From NCBI GenBank assembly GCA_966210515.1, contig CBIHLM010000010.1:1-64000 (forward strand): a DNA stretch of 64,000 nucleotides. The letters are read 5' to 3'. The DNA is from Paradesertivirga sp966210515 (GTDB lineage Bacteria; Bacteroidota; Bacteroidia; Sphingobacteriales; Sphingobacteriaceae). The first letter of the stretch is position 1. Every line of letters starts with the position of its first letter. A program made the translations under genes and the position numbers. The notes below the pieces were generated by a model. That model saw only the letters and a program-made list of their open reading frames with translations. It ran no database searches and was not told where the DNA came from. Shown here in pieces: positions 16,927 to 24,691 of this stretch.

Positions 16927-17474
16927 AAGTCTGGCTTGCAGCGGTAGAATGATACTCATGGTCACGATTAAAGTAAAACGCAATTAGTATCGATACAATC
17001 GAAACATTGAGCCGGTTACATTTTTAAAGCTGGTAGCGACAGCAAGACAATTGCATAGCTTGATTGATTTTAAAGAAACTAATGTGATGGTAAGAAGTAA
17101 GTGGTCGTTAGTTTTTTATCAAAACGAAAGACACTACAATCCTGAGACTGATGATGTTTTACTGCAGGAAAACTTTTTGCATTTGTGCAATGAGCTGACA
17201 GGGGTATCATTTCGTGAAGATTGAATAGGGATTTCATAACGAGTTGAAGTAAAAGGAATGATTTTGGTGGTATCACGTTTAGGAGAAGCAATTGATAGAT
17301 ATCGATTACCAGGAATTAGGATTAACCAATTTCATAAGATCTATAGAATTTTAGAAAAATCACCAATTTCAATCAATTCTTCAATAAAATGGTTCGAGTT
17401 CCGCACCGTCATCCACCCGCTTTCCTGCAGATAGCGAAGAACAGCGATTCTTCGCTGTCCTTCTTGCGCGCGCC
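16927..17474. other. 548-base gap between SDR and integrase with a possible coding relic
   Basis: No intact gene. Frame 2 of the + strand is open from 16988 to a stop at 17222-17224 and continues, past a second stop at 17237, with protein-like sequence to about 17400 (see next entry). A 9-bp hairpin (AGCGAAGAA 17433-17441, TTCTTCGCT 17448-17456) follows the end of the convergent integrase, without a U-tract, beside a GC-rich GCGCGCGCC. Confidence 0.5.
16988..17224 (+). pseudogene. Possible degraded gene of unknown family
   Basis: An open frame of 78 codons without a convincing start, containing an internal ATG at 17087 and the stretch SKWSLVFYQNERHYNPETDD. After two stops the same frame goes on with VKGMILVVSRLGEAIDRYR and further residues to about 17400. 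The composition is protein-like, but I do not recognise a family and cannot rule out chance. It could be an old element gene decayed beside the integrase. Confidence 0.25.
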
Positions 17475-18695
17475 CTACACTACCAGATCATATTTATCTC
17501 TAAGCAAAGCCATGTCAGCGCCTACCTTAATATCGAGGATTTTGGCATAATGCTGAGTAGTTTTGATATTAGTATGGCCCAACATCTTACTAACGCTTTC
17601 TATAGGCACCCCATTTAACAGCGTTACTGTTGTTGCAAAGGTATGTCGGGCAATATGGAAAGTCAGGTCTTTGTTAATGCCGCATATATCTGCAATTTCT
17701 TTCAGATAGGCATTCATTTTTTGGTTTGAGGTTACGGGAAATGCCTTGTCTTCGTTGCTGCAAGCCGGGTGACTGGCGTACTTATTCAATAAAGTCAGTG
17801 CTGAGGGCAAAAGAGGTACACGCGTGGGGGTGGAGGTCTTTTGTCTTTTGGTGTAGATCCACATCTGTCCATCTCCACCTTTTACAATCTCAGATCTCCT
17901 GAGCTTTTTAACATCCACATAAGCCAGTCCTGTAAAACAGCTAAATATGAAGATATCCCTAACCTGGTTCATTCGCTCTGCGACGAAGGTCTTATTGGAT
18001 ATAGCTTGCAGTTCTTCGTCATTTAAATACACCCGCTCAACCGGTTTGACCTTTGATTTATAATTCACAAAGGGATCTCTTGTTATCCATCCACTGGCAA
18101 GACAAATGCGGATGATTTTTTTGAAGTTCTTTATGTACTTAACGGCTGAGTTGTTGGCGCACTTACGCTCAGAAAGCAAATAGAATTCATAACTTGTAAT
18201 GAAGTCATGATCGATTTTCTTTACGCTTATATCCTGGAGTTTATATTTCCATTCCAGGAAATTTCTTGTGTGTTTCAACGAAGTCCTATAACGCTCTAAT
18301 GTACCTGACGCAAATCCGTTGCCCACTAAGGCTTCTACCTTTCGGTTATGTTCCGCAAACAGTTCCATTAGCATCTTTGGCTTTTCCACTTTTCCCATAA
18401 ATACATCCTTAAGACTGCTGGCTGTAATTTCGGTCTCGTCTCTTTCCAATAAGCTATAAGCCTCATAAATTCTGCTTTGAAGATTATCCAAATGGGCATT
18501 GAAGGCCCGAGCTTTTTCTCTGGTACCTTTCACCCTGCCAGAGCTGATGTTCCATTCTGATGGCTCGCATTCCCTGCCGATTGCCACCTCAGAACGTTTG
18601 CCGTTAACGGTGATACGCATATAAATGGGTACCGAGCCTGTCTGATGATTTTTTGATTTCTTCAAATAGAAGAGTAAGCTAAAGTTAGTTTTCAT
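17475..18695 (-). CDS. Tyrosine recombinase / site-specific integrase (CTnDOT IntDOT type)
   Basis: 406-residue Bacteroidota integrase. It has an N-terminal arm-binding domain (about 1-90), a SAM-like core-binding domain (about 105-210, RYRTSLKHTRNFLEWKY) and the catalytic domain with HIARHTFATT (His-x-x-Arg), LGHTNIKTTQHYAKI (His and the nucleophilic Tyr) and a Lys-bearing beta turn. The position of the first catalytic Arg reads TGLAYVDVKKL, that is Ala, as in the IntDOT subgroup, which is known to lack the canonical Arg I. Transcribed away from tRNA-Ser, its start lies 255 bases from the tRNA 3' end. No mobilisation or transfer genes are visible, so the element is either a simple integrative island or a remnant. 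Confidence 0.92.
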   Translation of the reverse strand: MKTNFSLLFYLKKSKNHQTGSVPIYMRITVNGKRSEVAIGRECEPSEWNISSGRVKGTREKARAFNAHLDNLQSRIYEAYSLLERDETEITASSLKDVFMGKVEKPKMLMELFAEHNRKVEALVGNGFASGTLERYRTSLKHTRNFLEWKYKLQDISVKKIDHDFITSYEFYLLSERKCANNSAVKYIKNFKKIIRICLASGWITRDPFVNYKSKVKPVERVYLNDEELQAISNKTFVAERMNQVRDIFIFSCFTGLAYVDVKKLRRSEIVKGGDGQMWIYTKRQKTSTPTRVPLLPSALTLLNKYASHPACSNEDKAFPVTSNQKMNAYLKEIADICGINKDLTFHIARHTFATTVTLLNGVPIESVSKMLGHTNIKTTQHYAKILDIKVGADMALLRDKYDLVV

Positions 18696-18802
18696 AATGT
18701 TTTTGACATTGAAAAGTGAAACAAAAATAGCTTTTGCAGATAGTTTCTGTCAAGATGTTTAGTGGTTGAACTAGTTGATATACAATTAGTTAACTGCGTT
18801 CT

Positions 18803-18847
18803 GGTGAGTTGGGAAAAGTTGTCTAGTTACTCACCGAATCACTCACC
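18803..18847. repeat. Repeated GGTGAGT/ACTCACC motifs upstream of integrase
   Basis: GGTGAGT at 18803-18809, ACTCACC at 18829-18835 and ACTCACC again at 18841-18847 form one inverted and one direct pair with 12-bp spacing between the last two. They lie between the integrase start and tRNA-Ser, where arm-type or core sites of a tyrosine recombinase would be expected. Function is inferred from position only. Confidence 0.45.
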
Positions 18848-18893
18848 ACTTTTATGAGAAATGGTGTATAAAACGGTGTTTTGACCAAAAATA

Positions 18894-18926
18894 AAAAGCC
18901 TGTAATCGTTTGATTTGCAGGCTTTT
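18894..18926 (-). terminator. Rho-independent terminator after tRNA-Ser
   Basis: AAAAGCCTG (18894-18902) pairs with CAGGCTTTT (18918-18926). Read on the minus strand the hairpin is followed by a T-rich tract, and it begins 25 bases beyond the tRNA 3' end. Confidence 0.75.
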
Positions 18927-18950
18927 AGTGTGTTTTGATATGGAAACAAG

Positions 18951-19037
18951 CGGAGAAAGAGGGATTCGAACCCTCGGTACCCTTGCGAGTACACCAGCTT
19001 TCCAAGCTGGCTCATTCGACCACTCTGACATCTCTCC
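18951..19037 (-). tRNA. tRNA-Ser (anticodon GGA)
   Basis: An 87-base cloverleaf on the minus strand. Acceptor arm GGAGAGA pairs with TTTCTCC, with G at the discriminator position. The anticodon arm CCAGC-TTGGAAA-GCTGG has anticodon GGA. The long variable arm (GTACTCGCAAGGGTACC) marks a type II serine tRNA, and the T loop is GGTTCGAATCC. CCA is not encoded. A -7-like TACTTTTG lies just upstream (19049-19056, minus strand). tRNA-Ser genes are common integration targets; the intact 3' end is compatible with the adjacent integrase having used this or a nearby site. Confidence 0.95.
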
Positions 19038-19102
19038 CTGGAAGTTTGCAAAAGTAAGAAATTAGTCGATATAATTTAATAATTCAATTGCCGAAAATAA
19101 TA

Positions 19103-19134
19103 AAACGGCATCCATAAAAAAAAGGATGCCGTTT
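19103..19134 (-). terminator. Rho-independent terminator of the PepSY-like lipoprotein gene
   Basis: AAACGGCATCC (19103-19113) pairs perfectly with GGATGCCGTTT (19124-19134). On the minus strand the loop is T-rich and the stem is followed by TTTTATTATTTT. Confidence 0.8.
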
Positions 19135-19160
19135 AGGATATATATGTGTGTTTGGGATGC

Positions 19161-20048
19161 CTACCGAACAACTACAGATTTTACAAGATTACCGCTTGCA
19201 TCAAAATGTAGTGCATATTTAGTGTCGTTTGAATCTATAAATACAACGTATGCCTGGATTGTGGAGTTGACTTTTACCGCATAAGCCCTGTGAAATACAT
19301 AACCAGGATAGGTGGTTGTTAAGTATGTTGCAATGTTAGCGGCAAGGTTAGCCTGACTTATCGCTGTTTTTCTGCCAGCATGTAAAATAAGCTGACTGCG
19401 TTTTACAAAAAGGTCGCTGGCACTAAATAAAGTCGCATAAAGACCATTGTTTGCAGAAATTACAACAATATCTCCGTTTCTGCCCGCATGTGCAGCGAGT
19501 ATGGTGTCTTGGGTATAGTTAATCAGGAAATATGTTTTAATCGTTGCAGATAATGCGCTTAGCGAAATGGTATCCCGGTGTTGACCATCACGTCCGTCGA
19601 ATCGACCACCTCTTTTCCACCCTCTGCCCATTAGCTGACCGCGTTCGCGTTGTTCAAATATTTTTACAAAGTTTCCCTCCGCATCAAATTTTAAACCGAT
19701 CGGTTTATCATTGTACTTAATTACAACGATGTAACCTCTTAAGCTCCCGCTTTTTTGGATTTTAAAGGTTTTAAAATATGTATATCCACTATAGTTAGCA
19801 TCCAGGTACGTACTTATAGCCGCTGGAAGTTCGATAGCCGTCACCGAATCCTTTTCACAACTATCCGGAACAGCGTTCACAATAAAAACCGCATCTGATG
19901 AGGTTGTTGCTTCGGCAACTAAGATCGCCTGACTTTCTTGTGCGCCGTCAGCCTGTGGTTCTGGTGTTTCTTTGTCGCATGAGGTTAAGGAAAGAAGTCC
20001 CGCAACTGCGAAAAATGATAGTCCTTTTAAGAGTGTGTTTGTTTTCAT
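19161..20048 (-). CDS. PepSY-like (BLIP-like repeat) lipoprotein
   Basis: 295-residue lipoprotein (LTSCDKE, Cys25) with three similar modules of about 75 residues, each of the form IxxYLxxxYxGYxxxxxxxxxxxGxYxVxI and ending in a variant of LxFDAEGNFVK: about 75-130, 160-215 and 230-295. This is the PepSY-like/BLIP-like fold common in Bacteroidota periplasmic proteins. The linker around 135-155 is rich in Gly/Arg (GRGWKRGGRFDGRDG). Function is unknown; such proteins are often controlled by two-component systems, and an 11-bp-spaced direct repeat lies upstream at 20113-20133. Monocistronic between two terminators. Confidence 0.75.
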   Translation of the reverse strand: MKTNTLLKGLSFFAVAGLLSLTSCDKETPEPQADGAQESQAILVAEATTSSDAVFIVNAVPDSCEKDSVTAIELPAAISTYLDANYSGYTYFKTFKIQKSGSLRGYIVVIKYNDKPIGLKFDAEGNFVKIFEQRERGQLMGRGWKRGGRFDGRDGQHRDTISLSALSATIKTYFLINYTQDTILAAHAGRNGDIVVISANNGLYATLFSASDLFVKRSQLILHAGRKTAISQANLAANIATYLTTTYPGYVFHRAYAVKVNSTIQAYVVFIDSNDTKYALHFDASGNLVKSVVVR

Positions 20049-20112
20049 TTTGCTAAGATTTATTGTTTATAATTTATTAAGTGTCGTATTATGAATACGA
20101 AACTATCTTAGC

Positions 20113-20133
20113 AAGATGAAGACAAGATGAAGA
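20113..20133 (-). promoter_or_regulatory. 11-bp-spaced direct repeat, candidate response-regulator operator
   Basis: AAGATGAAGA occurs at 20113-20122 and again at 20124-20133, an exact 10-base direct repeat with an 11-bp period. That spacing is the known geometry of OmpR/PhoB-family response-regulator sites. It is 65-85 bases upstream of the PepSY-like lipoprotein start, a suitable place for activation. Confidence 0.45.
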
Positions 20134-20331
20134 AAAATAAATATTTGAAAAAAACTTAATCAGTCAAAAATACGAGCATATTGCCATCATACAATTGTCG
20201 GACCGTCTACTTTCACATCTTCATATGTAAATAAAGTGGATTAAATTTTAAAGTGTGAAAATTAACTGGAGTTTGTAGCTTTTCTTAGCCTTTAAGTCAA
20301 TAATGTTTACTTAACATCCGCGATTTTAGCC

Positions 20332-20339
20332 TATGTTTG
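20332..20339 (+). promoter_or_regulatory. -7 promoter element of polyprenyl synthase gene
   Basis: TATGTTTG matches the Bacteroidota TAnnTTTG element and lies 43 bases before the ATG at 20383. Confidence 0.5.
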
Positions 20340-20382
20340 CAGCATAAATTTTCATGTTAGAACACCTGAATTTGAATAATTC

Positions 20383-21354
20383 ATGTCAAAACTCGACGAA
20401 ATAAAGCGACCCATAGAAAAGGAACTGGATTTATTTGAGGATAAGTTTAAATCCTCCATGAAAAGTTCTGTTCCATTGCTTGACCGAATCACGCATTACA
20501 TAATTAAGCGTAAAGGCAAGCAGATAAGGCCGATGTTTGTTTTTTTTTCCGCCAGTCTTGCCGGAGGCATAACTGAAGCTACACATCGCGGTGCGGCTCT
20601 TGTTGAATTATTGCACACAGCTACACTGGTACATGATGATGTGGTCGATAACTCATACGAACGTCGCGGATTCTTTTCGGTAAATGCTCTCTGGAAAAAT
20701 AAGATAGCCGTATTAGTAGGAGATTTTCTTTTGTCGAAAGGATTATTGCTTTCTATCAATAATGATGATTTTCATCTGTTGAAAATTGTTTCCGAAGCAG
20801 TTAAGCAAATGAGCGAAGGGGAGCTTTTACAGATCGAAAAGGCACGTAAGCTAGATATTGACGAAGCCGTTTATTATGAAGTTATCCGGCAAAAAACCGC
20901 TTCTTTGATCGCTTCCTGTTGTGCTTGTGGTGCCGCTTCTGCCGGAGCGGATAGTACTACAGTTGAAAAGATGCGCCTGTTTGGAGAAAAGACTGGAATC
21001 GCGTTTCAGATAAAAGATGATTTGTTTGATTTCGGAACAGATGACGTTGGCAAACCTCTCGGCATCGACATCAAAGAAAAGAAAATTACACTTCCTCTAA
21101 TATATGCTTTAAGCAAATCTACTAAAGCTGAAAAACATAGAATAATTAACCTTGTTAAAAACTATAATGAGGATGCTCAGAAGGTTCAGGAGGTGATCCA
21201 TTTTGTTAGAAACAGTGGGGGGCTAGCCTATGCAGAAATGCAAATGCACCGCTATCAGGATGAAGCTTTTGAAGTGTTAAGTACTTTTCCTGATCACGAA
21301 GCCAGAACAGCTTTAGAGCAACTTGTAAGATTTACTACCGAGCGTAAAAAATAA
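20383..21354 (+). CDS. Polyprenyl (octaprenyl-type) diphosphate synthase
   Basis: Trans-isoprenyl diphosphate synthase that lengthens FPP with IPP to make the side chain of the respiratory quinone (menaquinone in this phylum). The first Asp-rich motif is VHDDVVDNSYERRG and the second is IKDDLFDFGTDDVGKP, with KGKQIRPMF as the IPP-binding block. 323 residues is normal for IspB-type enzymes; small residues before the first DDxxD agree with a long-chain product. The TerC-family gene starts 3 bases after the stop, so the two share a transcript. Confidence 0.92.
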   Translation: MSKLDEIKRPIEKELDLFEDKFKSSMKSSVPLLDRITHYIIKRKGKQIRPMFVFFSASLAGGITEATHRGAALVELLHTATLVHDDVVDNSYERRGFFSVNALWKNKIAVLVGDFLLSKGLLLSINNDDFHLLKIVSEAVKQMSEGELLQIEKARKLDIDEAVYYEVIRQKTASLIASCCACGAASAGADSTTVEKMRLFGEKTGIAFQIKDDLFDFGTDDVGKPLGIDIKEKKITLPLIYALSKSTKAEKHRIINLVKNYNEDAQKVQEVIHFVRNSGGLAYAEMQMHRYQDEAFEVLSTFPDHEARTALEQLVRFTTERKK

Positions 21355-21357
21355 TCT

Positions 21358-22410
21358 ATGTCAAACGAACTTGTGTTTTTTGGAGGATTTCTGATCTTCA
21401 TTGTCTTGATGTTGTCTATTGATTTAGGACTATTCAATAAAAAAGATCATGTGGTAAGTTTGCGGGAAGCTGCAATAATGAGCTTTATCTGGGTTTCTTT
21501 TGCTATTGGTTTTTATTTTCTCTTACTCACCGAAGGGAATCAGTTACATGGAATATCAGATTTCAGCCAGCTGCAGGCGCTGACTGAGGCACATAAACAT
21601 GATATAAAACTTGATCCTAACGACTTCCTCGGAAGCCTTCATCTTTACAATCAGAATCTTGCTATAGAGTATCTAACAGGGTATGTTATTGAATATGCTC
21701 TTTCAGTGGATAATATTTTTATTATGGTTCTTATTTTTAGTGCTTTTGGTGTAAATGAAAAGTACTATCACCGGGTTTTGTTTTGGGGGATTATTGGTGC
21801 GGTTGTAATGCGCTTTATGTTCATTTTTCTAGGTGCAACCCTAATTAATAAATTTGAGTGGATTTTGTATGTCTTTGGTGCTTTCCTGGTTTATACAGGC
21901 TTTATGATGTTCTTACAACGTAATAAAGAAGAACAAATTGACCCGGAAAATCATAAAATTGTTAGACTAGCTTCACGGTTTTTTGCAATTCATCCCGAGT
22001 TCGTTGGTAATAAGTTTTTTATTCGTGTAAATGGTAAAAGGTTGGTTACCCCCTTATTTCTGGTTTTATTGATTGTAGAATTTACCGATTTGATTTTTGC
22101 TGTGGACTCAATTCCGGCAATATTTGCTGTTACAAAAGACCCTTATATTGTGTTTTTTTCTAATATTTTCGCAATTTTAGGCTTGCGGTCAATGTTCTTT
22201 TTACTGGTTAATATCATCCATAAATTTCATTATTTGAAAGTCGGATTGTCGGTTCTCCTGGTGTTTATAGGAATAAAAATGCTTGCACACCACTGGCTGC
22301 AGGAATGGGGATTTAGAACGTCACATTCTTTGCTTATTATCACGATGATATTGACGGTGAGTATTGTAGCGTCTTTGATATTTCCAAAAAAGAGAGTACA
22401 TCATCACTGA
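21358..22410 (+). CDS. TerC/Alx-family integral membrane protein
   Basis: 350 residues with about nine hydrophobic helices. The two family signatures are present: GYVIEYALSVDNIFIMVLIFSAF (split here as EYALSVDN and FIMVLIF) and EFTDLIFAVDSIPAIFAVT, carrying the acidic membrane residues thought to bind metal. The length and the loop between helices 2 and 3 fit the Alx branch, implicated in manganese efflux and alkaline response in E. coli. It ends in a Lys/His-rich tail (KKRVHHH). Cotranscribed behind the polyprenyl synthase; no obvious functional link. Confidence 0.9.
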   Translation: MSNELVFFGGFLIFIVLMLSIDLGLFNKKDHVVSLREAAIMSFIWVSFAIGFYFLLLTEGNQLHGISDFSQLQALTEAHKHDIKLDPNDFLGSLHLYNQNLAIEYLTGYVIEYALSVDNIFIMVLIFSAFGVNEKYYHRVLFWGIIGAVVMRFMFIFLGATLINKFEWILYVFGAFLVYTGFMMFLQRNKEEQIDPENHKIVRLASRFFAIHPEFVGNKFFIRVNGKRLVTPLFLVLLIVEFTDLIFAVDSIPAIFAVTKDPYIVFFSNIFAILGLRSMFFLLVNIIHKFHYLKVGLSVLLVFIGIKMLAHHWLQEWGFRTSHSLLIITMILTVSIVASLIFPKKRVHHH

Positions 22411-22424
22411 GTTGCATATTGGTT

Positions 22425-23936
22425 TCAGGCTTTCATCATTTCCAAAATCTCATCCACATATTTTCTGTCGTTGGCTAATCTTGGAACCTTATGCTGGCCG
22501 CCTAATTTCCCCCTATATTTTAACCAGTTATAAAACGTTCCTTCGGGCGCTATATGTACTGTTGGTCGGCGCAGTGCCATATCGTTGAATCTTTTGGCAT
22601 CATAATCGGAATTTATCTCTCTTAATGTATCATCAAGCGCATCAGTAAATCGCTGAATATCGCTCGGCTCCTGCTCAAATTCAATAATCCATTCATGGCC
22701 TCCGGCATCATTTCCCTGGAAATAAATAGGGCAGGCGGTATAATCCCGAATTATAGCATTTGTTTCTGCACATGCCTTAGCCAACGCTTTCTCTGCGTTA
22801 TCTACTATAACTTCTTCACCGAATGCATTGATAAAATGTTTAGTCCTGCCGGTAATTTGTATCCGATAAGGAGAAAGTGAGGTGAATTTTATTGTATCTC
22901 CGATCATATATCGCCACAGACCACCGTTGGTCGAGATTATCAGAGCATAGTTTTTCCCTAATTCAACCTCGCTCAGTCCTAATGTCTTAGGGTTTTCCTC
23001 ACCAAAGTGCTCCATGGGAAGAAACTCATAATAGATGCCATAATCAAGCATTAAAAGCATTTCCTCCGAGTTGGACTGATCCTGTATCCCGAAAAAACCT
23101 TCAGAAGCATTGTAAGTTTCGAGGTAGTACATTGAATCTGAAGGAATCAGTTTCTTGAACTGCTCTCTGTAAGGAGTGAAATTAACCGCCCCATGAACAT
23201 ATAGTTCCAGATTGGGCCAGATTTCCAAAAGATTCTGTTTTCCTGTAATTTCCATCAGGCGTTTCGCTAAAACAACTGTCCATGTAGGAACTCCAGCCAT
23301 ATTGGTTACATTCACACCAATAGTTGCCTGGGCAATTTTCTCTATCTTTTCTTCGTAGTTTTCAATGAGCGTTATAGAAAGTTCTGGTGTTCTGATATAC
23401 TCTGCCCACATCGGCAGGTTTTTAAGCAAAACAGCAGAGAGGTCGCCGAAGGAAATATCACCGCTTTGTGTAACCTGGTGGCTTCCCCCTAAAGTCAAAG
23501 ATTTTCCTGTAAATATTTGCGCATTTGGCCGGTTATTGCAATAAATAGACAGCATGTCTTTGCCGCCTTTAAAATGGCATTCTTCCAAGGATTCCTGGCT
23601 TACAGGAATAAACTTACTTCTGTCGTTTGTTGTGCCTGAAGATTTGGCGAACCATTTAATTTCAGTATTCCAAAGGATGTTCTGTTCACCCTTTAGCATA
23701 CGTTCAATATAGGGTTTTAGCGACTCATAGTCCTGAATCGGTACGCGGCTTTTAAATTGCTCCTGGTTCCGAACCGAAGCATAGTCGTACTTCTTACCCC
23801 ACTCTGTATCTTGGGCCTGGTTAATAAGATTACCAAAAAGTTCATCCTGCACTTCGTGTGGGTATTTGATGAACAATTCTATCTGGTGCATTCTTTTTTT
23901 AATGAACCAGGTAGCAATGGAATTAACTATTGTCAT
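22425..23936 (-). CDS. GH3 auxin-responsive-promoter-family protein (acyl-amido synthetase-like)
   Basis: 503-residue member of the GH3 branch of adenylate-forming (ANL) enzymes, which in plants conjugate amino acids to jasmonate or auxin. The nucleotide-binding motif SSGTTNDRSKFIPVS, the middle region YLETYNASEGFFGIQD and the later LWRYMIGDTIKF are all intact, so an active acid-adenylating enzyme is expected. C-terminal residues include KYRGKLGGQHKVPRL. The bacterial substrate is unknown. Its start overlaps the end of lptB by 14 bases; recJ-lptB-GH3 form one minus-strand operon. Confidence 0.85.
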   Translation of the reverse strand: MTIVNSIATWFIKKRMHQIELFIKYPHEVQDELFGNLINQAQDTEWGKKYDYASVRNQEQFKSRVPIQDYESLKPYIERMLKGEQNILWNTEIKWFAKSSGTTNDRSKFIPVSQESLEECHFKGGKDMLSIYCNNRPNAQIFTGKSLTLGGSHQVTQSGDISFGDLSAVLLKNLPMWAEYIRTPELSITLIENYEEKIEKIAQATIGVNVTNMAGVPTWTVVLAKRLMEITGKQNLLEIWPNLELYVHGAVNFTPYREQFKKLIPSDSMYYLETYNASEGFFGIQDQSNSEEMLLMLDYGIYYEFLPMEHFGEENPKTLGLSEVELGKNYALIISTNGGLWRYMIGDTIKFTSLSPYRIQITGRTKHFINAFGEEVIVDNAEKALAKACAETNAIIRDYTACPIYFQGNDAGGHEWIIEFEQEPSDIQRFTDALDDTLREINSDYDAKRFNDMALRRPTVHIAPEGTFYNWLKYRGKLGGQHKVPRLANDRKYVDEILEMMKA

Positions 23937-24687
23937 TAGGAGAGGAGGATTTGGTTAGTTTTTTTCTTCTAAGCTCAAAATGTTGACCCAGATAAAACTT
24001 ACGGGCCATTTCGTTATTTGCAATTTCTTCCGGAGTTCCAGTTAACATGATTTTCCCTTCTGTCAGCAGATAAGCTCTATCGGTTATTGAAAGAGTTTCC
24101 TGAACGTTGTGGTCAGTAATCAGGATTCCAATATTGCGATGTTTAAGCTTGGCAACAATACTTTGGATTTCTTCCACAGCTATCGGATCAACCCCTGCAA
24201 ATGGTTCATCCAACAAAATGAAGTTCGGATTTGCTGCCAGAGCACGCGCAATTTCGGTTCTGCGGCGTTCACCCCCGGATAAAAGATCACCCCTGTTTTT
24301 TGCAACTCTATGCAGGCTGAACTCCGTAAGAAGTTCTTCAAGTTTGTCTTTCTGTTCTTCTTTAGTGTATTTTCCCATCTCAAGTACAGCTCGGATGTTG
24401 TCTTCCACAGATAGTTTTCTGAATACTGACGCTTCCTGTGCCAGGTAGCCGATGCCTTTTTGAGCCCTGCGATACATCGGATCCTCAGTTATTTCTTCAT
24501 CGTTAAGATAAACATGCCCTTCGTTCGGCCTGATCAGTCCCACGATCATGTAAAATGAAGTTGTCTTTCCTGCACCATTAGGACCTAAAAGGCCTACTAT
24601 CTCACCCTGTTCGACATGGAAAGAGACATTATTTACAACTGTGCGTTGCTTGTATTTTTTTACCAGATTTTCTGCTCTGAGTATCAT
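23923..24687 (-). CDS. lptB: LPS export ABC transporter ATP-binding protein LptB
   Basis: Cytoplasmic ATPase of the LptB2FG complex that extracts LPS from the inner membrane and drives it along the Lpt bridge. Walker A GPNGAGKTTSFYM, signature LLSGGERRRTEIARAL, Walker B FILLDEPFAGVDP and the H-loop ITDHNVQET are all present. 254 residues, slightly extended at the C-terminus compared with the 241 of E. coli. Lies 4 bases after recJ and overlaps the GH3 gene. Confidence 0.95.
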   Translation of the reverse strand: MILRAENLVKKYKQRTVVNNVSFHVEQGEIVGLLGPNGAGKTTSFYMIVGLIRPNEGHVYLNDEEITEDPMYRRAQKGIGYLAQEASVFRKLSVEDNIRAVLEMGKYTKEEQKDKLEELLTEFSLHRVAKNRGDLLSGGERRRTEIARALAANPNFILLDEPFAGVDPIAVEEIQSIVAKLKHRNIGILITDHNVQETLSITDRAYLLTEGKIMLTGTPEEIANNEMARKFYLGQHFELRRKKLTKSSSPNDNS

Positions 24688-24691
24688 TTTA

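Larger units (their letters stand above)
20049..20382. other. 334-base divergent promoter region
   Basis: Lies between the PepSY-like gene (minus) and the polyprenyl synthase gene (plus). It holds a CGTATT-ATG-AATACG inverted repeat (20085-20099), the AAGATGAAGA tandem repeat (20113-20133) and a TATGTTTG -7 box (20332-20339) for the synthase gene. No open frame of note. Confidence 0.6.

Noticed and set aside
6390..18950. Direct repeat of the tRNA-Ser 3' end as left attachment site
   Set aside because: I scanned the 6390-7300 and 16927-17475 stretches for the 3' end of the tRNA and saw no convincing copy.
18839..19051. 70-codon minus-strand open frame
   Set aside because: It runs through the tRNA-Ser gene and its terminator and is explained by them.
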